Of a DNA stretch of 64,000 bases, positions 1-9,013 are shown in pieces. The DNA is taken from the NCBI GenBank assembly GCA_001051155.2, contig JYIP02000002.1, forward strand, positions 1,991,583-2,055,582, given 5' to 3'. Made by a program: the position numbers and the translations under genes. The notes under the pieces were generated by a model. It saw nothing but the letters and a program-made list of their open reading frames with translations, searched no databases and had not been told where the DNA came from. This DNA comes from Chrysoporthe austroafricana (taxonomy: Eukaryota; Ascomycota; Sordariomycetes; Diaporthales; Cryphonectriaceae). Positions within the stretch are counted from its first letter, which is position 1. Every line of letters starts with the position of its first letter.

Positions 1-458
1 TGCATGGTAGCGATCTCGACCACGCGCATCGGCCGTGCATTGAGGATCTCTTTAACCACGGGCAGTGGGAAATTGGGTGGGAGCAGGAAAATGTTGCAGT
101 CTGTCTTATCCAGGAGGGAGAGGTGGGCGTCAAGGGTGTTTCTCGGGGAGTTAGTCAGGAGCTTGTAGCCCGTCTTGATGCTAGCGAGGATCAGGATAGC
201 GTAGACGAGATCCTGCGGACCAATATACAGAAGCGTTGGAAAGTTGTGGCCCTTTCCGAGCTTCCTTTCCAGATACCAGGCACATCTGTTAACGGCCCGA
301 GCGAAGACCCGGGCACTGATGTCCCGGAAACCATCGGCTGGATTCTTCGTCTTCGTGATTGAGTACAGGATGCGAGATGGGTCTGAGAGGGCGATCTCGT
401 CCACGTATGACGGCAGCAGACGCTGGCCGATGTCAGATTGTGGAGTAATCGATGCCAT
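1..458 (-). CDS. NRPS-like adenylate-forming enzyme, N-terminal fragment (cut by window edge)
   Basis: Reading the minus strand from an ATG at 458 gives 152 uninterrupted codons running off the left edge, beginning MASITPQSDIGQRLLPSYVD. The text (SYVDEIAL, YIGPQDLVYAILILASIKTG, then NSPRN) resembles the N-terminal part of fungal NRPS-like adenylating enzymes of the A-T-reductase type, which activate aryl or fatty acids as acyl-AMP. The LASIKTGYKLL stretch sits where the A2 core motif is expected. The A3-A10 motifs and the carrier and reductase domains, which would confirm the type, lie outside the window. It is divergent from the 7-TM gene at 1429, sharing a 970-bp promoter. Another adenylate-forming enzyme (acyl-CoA ligase) is possible. 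Membership in the A-domain superfamily is fairly sure; the reductase subtype is inference. Confidence 0.75.
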   Translation of the reverse strand, partial: MASITPQSDIGQRLLPSYVDEIALSDPSRILYSITKTKNPADGFRDISARVFARAVNRCAWYLERKLGKGHNFPTLLYIGPQDLVYAILILASIKTGYKLLTNSPRNTLDAHLSLLDKTDCNIFLLPPNFPLPVVKEILNARPMRVVEIATM

Positions 459-973
459 TTTGTTTAAGTCAATGGGCTAATAGCAATGGAAAACAAGTAG
501 TACTTGCTTCTCGGGCTATCTCAATAGTGGGAGATGTGGAGATGTAGAGACCTTGACTTTTGACCAAGATATAAATGTGGTCGGTGAGCTTTGCCGTGGT
601 AATAAACGGTGGAGAACTCGGAAAGCACATGGGCTTTATGCTGCAGGAGGACCGTTGGAGATCAGGTTAAAAGGAACAAAATGTCTACATGTAATAATTA
701 GCCAACATGCAGCCAACCAACCATATGCACTATTGCGGGATAAACTTGGAGCCATATCAAAAGTAGTAAATAGTTTGCCAGTACCTACTTGAGGTACTAG
801 TGACAATGTTTTAGGCATCAGGATGTGGACTACTTAAGTACCTGGACAGCGGGCTTATTCAGCATCCGGTTACTACACAATCTGGGGGGCATATCAAAAA
901 GGAATATGCAAGTAACACACCCATGTATGCAACGAGAAGGTAATTACTTTCCATATCCAAAAGGAGTAATCCC

Positions 974-983
974 TGCTGACAGC
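974..983 (+). promoter_or_regulatory. Candidate cluster cis-element TGCTGACAGC, copy 1
   Basis: Exact 10-mer TGCTGACAGC, preceded by GTAATCCC. The same 10-mer recurs at 5837-5846 and, inverted, at 5971-5980 upstream of PAL. A regulator binding site is inference from recurrence in cluster promoters. Confidence 0.4.
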
Positions 984-989
984 GCTAGC

Positions 990-1006
990 CGGTCTGCGGC
1001 TAACCG
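990..1006. promoter_or_regulatory. CGG-N11-CCG element (Zn2Cys6-type site candidate)
   Basis: CGG at 990-992 and CCG at 1004-1006 are separated by 11 bases, the layout recognised by Gal4-type binuclear zinc regulators. The element lies within two near-identical 9-mers, GCTAGCCGG (984-992) and GCTAACCGG (999-1007), and one base pair after the TGCTGACAGC word and its following base. Binding is untested. Confidence 0.35.
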
Positions 1007-1428
1007 GCATCCACTACCACATAGTAGTATACTATGTATGTAAATGAAGACTGCAGCCGGTGGACGCAAAAGCAATCCATTGCTTCTATTCTAAGCCCAA
1101 ACGGCCCCCAAAGATACAATATTCTCATTTGCTCCGGCCGCCTCCGAGGCCGTGTGATTCCTTCCTCGAATGATGTCTAACTCTAATAAGATTCTCCACC
1201 GCATCCATCCCCCTTTGTGGCGATCAAGCCGCACAGAACTTTATTGCCATGCATGTGTGACCTTCGCCGTTACGAGGACTCGAAGATTAATATATGGCAC
1301 TTACTTAGTCAGTGTTGCTTGTCGCGCTCTATTGCAATAACCACCCACATGCACACACTGGCTGAGGCTCCTCACCTGACTTCCCGGGCGTTTTCCCACC
1401 CTCTGCGGGGTTCTGACCAGGAGCAGAG

Positions 1429-2728
1429 ATGGCCTACGATATCAACGCCGATCGTGGACAGAGCGTCATTGCTTGTGCGATCGTCTTCATGGTTTTGTGT
1501 TCTTTCATTGTTGCGATGCGCTTCATTTCACACCGGACCATGCGCCGGCCGATCTTCCTGGACGACTGGTTGATGGTACCTGCATGGGTCATGATGATGA
1601 GTCTTTGTGCCAACCTCATTTGCAGTAAGTTCATGTTTCCGTAGCCCCCCTTAAACTCGTCGCCCTATAGCTGAAACATTCCTATCACATAAGGCGTTGA
1701 ATTGGGAAACGTGGGAAGGCATGAGGATTGGGTTTTGCTTCACCATCCAGAAGGCATGGTATATTGGTCGCAGACACTCTTCAGTATGGAGATCATCTAT
1801 CTCTGCATATTGGCCACCGAGAAGACGTCCATTCTCCTTTTCTACCTACGAATCTTCCAAATCCAGCGCTGGCTTCGTTGGGTCGTGTATGGATTGATTA
1901 CATACTTGTGGATGTGGTGGTTCGGAGTGTTACTTGCGGTTATTTTCCAGTGCCATCCCATCGCATATCTTTGGGATACGTCGCTGGATGGCTCCTGCTT
2001 CGACCGCCTGGCCTTCTACCGCTGGCTTAGCGTTCCGAATCTCGCGCACGATGTGGCCTTGTTGGTGATCCCGGCGCCCATGGTCTGGAGACTCCAGATG
2101 CCGACGAGACAGAAAGCAGCACTATGCTGCGTCTTTCTTGTCGGCTCCCTGTAAGGAGCCCTCCCCCCTTCACGCAACATCTTTTCATAATTACCGCTCA
2201 CTGCCGACTCAGCACTTCCGTCTGGGCTCGAAAACTGCACTCACTGACTGATTGTTGCGCAGCGGCTGCGTCGCCTCCGCAATCCGCATCTACTACTTCT
2301 TCGAACTCAACGCGTTTTCAGACGACACCTGGGCCTCGGTGCAGCTCATGTCTTGGACGTGTGCTGAGCCGGGGGTCATCCTCATCTCTGCGTGCATGCC
2401 TGCCCTTTGGCCCCTATTCCGACGGACTGTCAACCTTGTGTCCAACAAGTATGGATCCGGGGCGAGCTCGGGCGTCAACGCCACGACGCCGCAGCGCCGC
2501 ACAGGCCCCAAGTCATCTGGAACACACGGTGACGACAATTTCATGCTTCTACATGACCTGGAGCCAGACGGAAGCCAGGCGCGGAGTCACATGGCCGTCG
2601 TTGGAAACGGTGACGGCGCCATGCGACTGGACCATAACCATGGAATAAGTGTTAGGAGGGAGTTTACCTGGAACGTGGCACAGGAAGGGTCTCCTGGATC
2701 TTACGGCTCGTCCCAACAGCGTGGTTAA
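1429..2728 (+). CDS. Fungal 7-TM 'rhodopsin-like' integral membrane protein
   Basis: Three exons, 1429-1624, 1694-2150 and 2263-2728, join in frame to 372 aa. The introns begin GTAAGT and GTAAGG, and the second junction restores GSLGCVASAIR, a stretch typical of this family. Several hydrophobic helices are visible (IACAIVFMVLCSFIVAM; YLCILATEKTSILLFYLRIF; WWFGVLLAVIFQC), followed by a polar tail of about 120 residues. The family (fungal rhodopsin domain, often near secondary-metabolite genes, for example SAT4-like proteins) has no settled biochemical role and lacks evidence of retinal binding. It is divergent from the NRPS-like gene and tail-to-tail with PAL. Function is unknown; family placement is confident. 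Confidence 0.85.
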
Positions 2729-3188
2729 AAGGGACGCACGCAAAAGGCCCCGTTGTTCAATCATCGTATGTGTGTCTTGCTGCTGTTTTTGCTAGCAGCG
2801 TGCCGCCACCTACATACTTCAATGATTAAGGAAATACAAATCTGTGAAGCTTATTTATTACCATATGTATATCCATAGACGTTTAAAGTAGAATTTAGAA
2901 TCGGCGGGGATAAGTAGCCACTGTTGATAAATACAAAGAGATATATTACTTATTCAATTCATGTAATCAAGTTATTCAGAATGTCTTGGTCTACCTTTAT
3001 TCGGATAGAATCTTTCTGTATCCTTCACCTCTCTGCATCTAATGTAATGGACTTATTCTCTCTAAGCGCCCGGTTACGGCACTCTTGAATATTCAAACTG
3101 TTTCTCTGCAAATTGCCACTCCATCCATTCTATTATCCTCAAATGCTCGAATTTGCGAAAGAGACTGAGTCCGATTGTGTATCGACGT
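2729..3188. other. Intergenic, convergent 3' ends
   Basis: AT-rich spacer between the stop of the 7-TM gene and the stop of PAL. Nothing beyond presumed 3' UTRs is seen. Confidence 0.6.
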
Positions 3189-5498
3189 CTATATACAACT
3201 TGTTAAAATATCTATTGCCACTTTTGCCAAAGTACCATCTCTCAAGGCGCGGTATACGATGGCGGTGTAAGACCCCACAGTCGGGGCCTGGGTTTCAGCG
3301 GTCCCCAATCCAATACTGAGATCTTCTTCCATAGGTGTCTTTATATGCCTTGTCGCCAGTAGAGGCACCTTGAGCTTATAGCGCAGGAAGGTGTATATTG
3401 TCTTAGATGCATTTCCCAGTACAGGAGTTGCGTCACCATGCAATAGGTAGGCATCTCTGTGAGTGCACCATGTTTCTTTCATTGAGAAGCTGAGGTCTTG
3501 GGTGAAGCTCTCCAGTTGACCGACAAATGCTGCTGCAGTGTTGAAGTGTGGGTGATCCAGGAGAACGAAACGTAAAGACTTTGCTATCGCAGGGAATCGC
3601 TCTTCGGCATCTAAGCTGGTTGTCGTGTCAAAGGACTTTAAGAGCTGGGACCACAGCAGTTCCGAGAGCTCATCAATGGGATTTGAAGCCGGTTGTGAAG
3701 ACCTCGAAGAACCATCGTGCCCATTGTTTGTGCCATAATGTTTATTGACCAACTCAAGGAAAGGGACTCGATACATATCCAGGAATTGGACATGACAAGC
3801 TCGAAGGTCCAAGGCCTGGCAGACGGCTATGAGATGTGCGGCCATGAGCTGCGAAAGAACATCGTTCGCCGTGTGGGTGTATCGGGCTGAGATGAGAGCC
3901 AGAGAGTTCAGGGACTGGTTCCCCATTTCGGCCGTTTGAACATGGTTCACGGGGTTGGAGAGGAAGCCTAGCTCAGCAGACAATGCAGCAATGTTGAGAT
4001 CGGTTCCTTTGAAGATGAGCGTGGTGCTTGGATCTTCAGCAATAAGATTTGGGGGGAGGCCCCTATTCGTGGAGGGATTAATAAGTTCGGTGCATTGTGA
4101 GAATAGCATACGACCAATACCCTGGACTCCCTGTCTCGTCTTCTCCATCGCCGAGGTTACTGACTTGGCTTGAAAGTTCCCACCGTGGAGGACTTCTCCC
4201 CCCACTGTCACCAGGGGATTGTCAGTGGCAGAGTTGCACTCGATGGATATCTGTTGGTGGGCTAGCACAAGGTCTTCCAAGATAGGGCCTAGCCACTGAG
4301 GTGCAGTCCTGATTGAATATCTGTCTTGACGAAGTGAAGACTCGGCGCCGTTGTTGACTTTGATGAGCTGAGAGCCTGTCAGGAATGCAAGGATGTTGCG
4401 AGCAGATTCAATCTTCCCATGTCAGCTCACTTGACAGGATTTAGGGGTAAAGGTTCAATAACTTACCTGGCCAGGGTGCGGCCGAGTCTCAGAAAAGAAT
4501 GGATGAAAGCTTTCCGTGGTCCCATTCAAGGCCTCCACAGTCATTGCCGTAAGGACCTGCGCCATGATGGCGAGACAATGAGTGTCGTGGAGAGCCAGGG
4601 CTGCGGCGGCAGCTGATACGGCTGTACCATTCGTCATGGCAAGCCCTTCTTTGGCCTGTAATGTCACAGGCTCCAGGCCGGCATTTGCGAAGGCAGTGTC
4701 GGCATACATAGCCTCATGGCCGCGATGCAAAATCCGAATTGTTGGTTTTCCCTGAATGGCGCCAGTAATATAGGACAAAGGACTGAGATCGCCCGACGAA
4801 GAAATACTCCCCCGCATAGGTATCATTGGGATGATGTCGTATCGCAGAAGGTCTTGCATTCTCTCGACAATAATCGGTCGTGCCGCTGAGCATCCTGATA
4901 CCAGAGAGTTGATGCGAATGAGGATCGCGGCACGTGTCCAAGACCATGGTAAGTAGTTGGAGGAGTCATTGCTGTCCAAAGACAAATCATGCTGGTAGTT
5001 GATCCAGGGCTCTTCCAATGGAGCTGCATGATGATCTCTAGGCCCATGGGGCAATACACCATAATGTAGCTCTCTGATGAGAGCCCGTTGTAACTCAACG
5101 AACTTCGTGGTGCGAAGATCTGCGGATCCACCGAAACTAGTATTTACACCTTGAGCACCAAATAATTAGATCACGACATAACTTGAATGCTGTTTTGTCC
5201 ATACCATAAATTATATCTCCATCTCGAATTCTTTGTTCCAGCACGTTCAGGCTTTTTTTCATGGACTGAATTGCGGAAGGGGAAACATCTATACCTGCAA
5301 TGCCAGGGTGACTGCGAAGACTGCGTTAAACGAGGCTCTGATATCAAGCCGGGAGCCCACGGGAACTTACCGCGAAACAAAGATAACTTGTGGAATCGTC
5401 AAGTCACGACCGGTAAGCAAGATCGAGCACTGTTTCCTTCCATGAACCAGGCTGTCAAGAACTTGAAATTCGTTGAGAACGAGGTCGGTGTGGTTCAT
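3189..5498 (-). CDS. Phenylalanine ammonia-lyase (MIO-dependent aromatic ammonia-lyase)
   Basis: Four exons on the minus strand: 5498-5371, 5311-5205 (or starting at 5320), 5149-4467 and 4412-3189, giving 713 aa (716 with the other acceptor), the usual fungal PAL length. Landmarks in order are YGVNTSFGGSADLRT (catalytic Tyr loop), GSISSSGDLSPLSYI (MIO signature, about residues 192-206), TNGTAVSAA, QDRYSIRTAPQWLGP and NSATDNPLV. PAL deaminates L-Phe to trans-cinnamate in the cytosol, feeding phenylpropanoid-type products. The MIO triad reads Ser-Ser-Gly rather than Ala-Ser-Gly, a substitution the general family signature allows. Tyrosine or histidine lyase activity cannot be excluded, but overall similarity is to fungal PAL. 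The neighbouring DMATS, P450 and NRPS-like genes suggest a role in a specialised pathway. Confidence 0.93.
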
Positions 5499-5755
5499 TG
5501 TGATTTATATGACACAAATATGTCACGGAGAGTTACGAATACTTTTTGACTGTTTCGACATAGGAACTTGAGTTGCTTAGAAAGAGCGCAAGGGTCGTAA
5601 ATAGGTGGGAGAGGCGCCCACTTCTGAATTAATGTTGAAAACAAAACTCTCTTATTGCATAACGAACAGCGTGCTGGAAACATCTCTCTAAGAGAAAGGC
5701 TCACGTACTATGTACAAAACTGGTCAAATCGGTCGGTTCCAGTTTAGGAAGGCAA

Positions 5756-5846
5756 GTAAGATCCTGCTGATAGTATAACGCTCTCTATCCGCCCCCACCC
5801 TCCAACGGGTCTAGGTGATGATTGTGAGTAAGACCCTGCTGACAGC
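5756..5846 (+). promoter_or_regulatory. Direct repeat GTAAGAYCCTGCTGAYAG upstream of PAL
   Basis: Two 18-bp copies differing at two positions begin near 5756 and 5829, about 73 bp apart. The second contains the full TGCTGACAGC word (5837-5846). They sit roughly 260-350 bp upstream of the PAL start codon. A tandem regulator site is inferred. Confidence 0.4.
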
Positions 5847-5970
5847 CGATGCGACCAATAATTGAAGTACAATCCACACTATATCATGGCCTACCATGGT
5901 AAAGGGATTGCAGGATCCAAAGTCTGCCACTAGGATTTAATTTCCGGAGTCCTCGCCCTGCAGTCGCGCT

Positions 5971-5980
5971 GCTGTCAGCA
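5971..5980 (-). promoter_or_regulatory. Candidate cluster cis-element TGCTGACAGC, inverted copy
   Basis: The plus strand reads GCTGTCAGCA, the exact reverse complement of the 10-mer at 974-983 and 5837-5846. Confidence 0.4.
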
Positions 5981-6234
5981 TCCTTCAGTGAAACGGCGCG
6001 GTGGAGTTAGAAACATGCCTCCACTTTGCCTTATCATGTTGTTACAACTCGTACATGCACATCCTACGTATTGCAAAATTATCAGGCGGCCAGAACGGGA
6101 GAGGCTGCCGCGTTAGCGTTGCCTGAACACTACGTTCATTTCATGACTATTAATTTTCATTTTATACGCACACACAGTTTCTAAGCCAGAAAAACATTCT
6201 TTTCTATGGTAATGATTAAGAACAACCAATCTAT

Positions 6235-7689
6235 TCATTTGACTTCACCTGAGGATGATAGATAGTCTGGTGTCTTTGGCTTGAAATACGAAACCACTCT
6301 GAGACTTCCATCTGGCCGAATTGCGCATCCAATGTATGTATGAACCCTCGAATGGGTTCCCGTCGATCTCGAATCCCTGGTCGAATTCAACTTACAGTCT
6401 TCCAAGTTGTCTAGTGATGCAGGAGAAGCTAAAAGTGTTCGCATGGTATCGATGTACTCGGGCATATATTTGCCCCTGCTGTGGTACTCGAAATACTCGC
6501 TCAATGCTCTGATGACTGCTTCATCACTGCTTGAATAGTGCCGGACAGGCAGATAGATCTTTGCGACTGGCAACGAGTCCCCGAGTCTGAACTCAATATT
6601 GTAGAGTATCCCTGCCGTACGGTGGCCAGACTCGGCCAGCAGCTGATTTTGGGTGATGTCGGTTTCGAACAAGGCGCTCCACAGCCTAGCAAGATCACTA
6701 AGCCCTTCGTAAAGCTTTGGGTTTTTAATACGTCCTCCTAGGGACATTATATTGGCGACAGAGTGTAAAGTGGTCTCTCGGCAGCGAAAATAAATCTTCA
6801 GTCGTGACTCCAGCGGTTCAATGTGGTCAATGGCCAACATCTCGTGTTCCAAATCAGTGTTGCCAGCTTCGGAGCAGAAATCCAGGAATACAGACAAAGC
6901 CTCCAAATTGTCTTTCGTAACGTATGGAGCTGAGGAGATGGCCTGTGAAATGATGTCCAAGTGCGATACGCTGTATGTCTTCGCTCTTGTCTTTGGAAAG
7001 AAGTAGGTTTTGACTGTGATGTTGCTAGCTGATAGATCGAATGCGTAGAATATGGAAGTATTGTGGTCTTCTGTATCTTCGACGAATTTGTCCACGTCTT
7101 TGTTGCGAGCGTTAAAAAAAGTTTCGAAGTGGTGAAACCATTCTAGGTTCATGTCCGGCAAAAGGTGTGTCAACTGTTCTTGGAAAGCGAGGCCAGCTTT
7201 GAGATTGCCAGGATCTAGCGAAGTGCCTGCATCAGGGCCAATCGGCTCGATAGAGTATCGTACTTTGGGCGAGTTGCCGTCTGTACCCCAATCCCAGCTC
7301 AGCTCAATGGGGGTCCCATCGTCAGTCATGAAGCTTGACCATCGCGGCATGCTGTCCGTTGTGATCTCAAGTGAGATGCCAAGAGAAGGAGCCACGAATC
7401 GAGAGAAGAATTTCAAGTCGCGGTACTGCAAGTCTGAGGAATAGCCAGCATTGTAAAGGACAATAGCCAGGGCCTTTCCCGCATGCTTGTTCCACCAGAA
7501 GCAGTGGTGTGTACTCTCGAAGCCAGTATGTTCCGAATCAACTTTGTGCCACATAGCAAGTTTCCCAGAGTTGATAGGGCTATAGATAGCTCTTTCTTCC
7601 TCGACCGATGAGACCCGCGGGGTACTATCCCAGGACAATCTCCAGTTTTGGATCTTGTCCACGAAGTAGCTGCACCATAACGACAACAT
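6235..7689 (-). CDS. DMATS-type aromatic (indole-family) prenyltransferase
   Basis: A single open frame of 484 aa, starting at the ATG at 7689. Family features are IELSWDW (the Glu that polarises the aromatic substrate), a Tyr/Lys 'shield' for the diphosphate (KVRYSIEP, TVKTYFFP, RLKIYFRCRE, VAKIYLPVRHY) and the C-terminal TYIGCAIRPDGSLRVVSYF. These soluble ABBA-fold enzymes move a dimethylallyl (or longer) group from its diphosphate onto indoles, tyrosine or other aromatics without Mg-binding DDxxD motifs. The substrate cannot be told from sequence; linkage to PAL makes a cinnamate-derived phenol a candidate. A region of about 18 residues before HTYIGC looks like an insertion and contains a GTAAGT, but no splice with a matching acceptor keeps the frame. 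It shares a 1.3-kb divergent promoter with the P450 at 9014. Confidence 0.93.
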   Translation of the reverse strand: MLSLWCSYFVDKIQNWRLSWDSTPRVSSVEEERAIYSPINSGKLAMWHKVDSEHTGFESTHHCFWWNKHAGKALAIVLYNAGYSSDLQYRDLKFFSRFVAPSLGISLEITTDSMPRWSSFMTDDGTPIELSWDWGTDGNSPKVRYSIEPIGPDAGTSLDPGNLKAGLAFQEQLTHLLPDMNLEWFHHFETFFNARNKDVDKFVEDTEDHNTSIFYAFDLSASNITVKTYFFPKTRAKTYSVSHLDIISQAISSAPYVTKDNLEALSVFLDFCSEAGNTDLEHEMLAIDHIEPLESRLKIYFRCRETTLHSVANIMSLGGRIKNPKLYEGLSDLARLWSALFETDITQNQLLAESGHRTAGILYNIEFRLGDSLPVAKIYLPVRHYSSSDEAVIRALSEYFEYHSRGKYMPEYIDTMRTLLASPASLDNLEDCKLNSTRDSRSTGTHSRVHTYIGCAIRPDGSLRVVSYFKPKTPDYLSSSGEVK

Positions 7690-9013
7690 TGCGAATTATT
7701 CTGGGATGAGAAAGTCGTAAGCTTACGGATGTCAAGGAGGTAGCATGATAGTAAAAAGGGCGTAAAAAAAAATACGAACTCGAGATTTACAATGCAAATG
7801 AATAGAGGGACAGAGTAAAATGTTGGGACAACCGCTTATATGTAGCCTGAGCTTAATCCATGGCGGGATGATAACTATGAGGGGGGGGGAGGGCATATTT
7901 GTAAGCTTAGGTACTTCTGGACAAGAATGAATGGGACGATTTTAACTTTGGCATGCCATTGACCGTGCTGGCTGGGCGTGCAGAATGAGCCTGGGCACGA
8001 GCGGAGTCCAACTTTATCTCAGGGGTTCATGGGCGGAGAGAGTTTTCACAGGAGCAGGTCTTTTCTTGACACTCTGGCAATCAACGGTGACCATATGCGA
8101 TACACTCATTCGTCCATGATATGACATCCAGGTGATATGTTCAGGTCTAGTCCCTCGTACACCATGTCAGCAAGATCCTCAGTCCGAGGACCCACGTGGA
8201 GTGATAGACGGGCCATCGTCACGATCACAAATACTCATGCTCAACGGTTGGATCTGGAAGCTAAGAGAGCCGCCCACCGAGATATATGCATATCGGGGTT
8301 TTTGTACTTTCGCTCAACGTACTATTCCTCCCTTGTTATGTGGGCCTGGCACTTTACATGTCAAGGCCGGCGCAATGTTCCTTTTCATGCAGGGGCAGGA
8401 AGGATGCTGACCACCCTTGACCAGTCACACTTCGCATTCCGCGACAGAGTTTAACGGATGAAGCTGCAATGCCACTCTACATAGTGTGAAAAATATACCG
8501 CAGTGTGGAAAAGTGGCAAAAAGTGGTATGATGGTACAGCACAAGGTGACAAGTCAAGTTATCTCGCGCATATTCTTGACTTACCTACATGACCCCTTAT
8601 TGGGTATAATATCTTTTGGGGGCGTAAAATCTTGAAAAGGCAGGTGAGAATATGAGTAAGACGGACCATTCTCTCCTTGTATGCGTCGTCATGGCCTATG
8701 GAAGATAATGCGTGTTTGAAGGCACATATTCAACTGCCTGTCTGAATATCTCGTTATCGTCTCATGTAGATACCCTCCACCCCAAGCAAAATTTGAGCGA
8801 ATGGTCTTTATCGACATGCCAATGCACGTGAGATTATAGCATCGGATTCATGCCTTAATATCCGCCACAAGCTTCTGAATTCGAAGCCGGAAGTTATAAG
8901 GCATTCCTCACAAGATCATATCCAAAGGCTTTTTTGCTTCTTAAGTAGCACTCACTCCAGATGAATCCATCCGACGCTTCGGGTCTATCTATTGTGCAAC
9001 ACCAAGGAGCAAA
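7690..9013. other. Divergent promoter region of DMATS and P450
   Basis: No convincing gene in 1.3 kb. It contains a run of nine G (7881-7889) and the 8-mer TGCTGACA inverted at 8165-8172, a partial match to the word found upstream of PAL. Confidence 0.5.

Larger units (their letters stand above)
459..1428. other. Intergenic, divergent promoter region
   Basis: No gene seen. This is the shared upstream region of the NRPS-like gene (leftward) and the 7-TM gene (rightward). It contains the word TGCTGACAGC at 974-983 and, directly after it, a CGG-N11-CCG element at 990-1006, described separately. Confidence 0.6.
5499..6234. other. PAL promoter / DMATS 3' region
   Basis: No gene seen. It carries two exact copies of TGCTGACAGC (5837-5846 and, inverted, 5971-5980) and a near copy at 5765-5773. 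Confidence 0.55.

Noticed and set aside
6373..6422. Intron at the GTAAGT inside the DMATS gene
   Set aside because: The available acceptor gives a 49-nt intron and shifts the frame away from the clearly authentic C-terminus.
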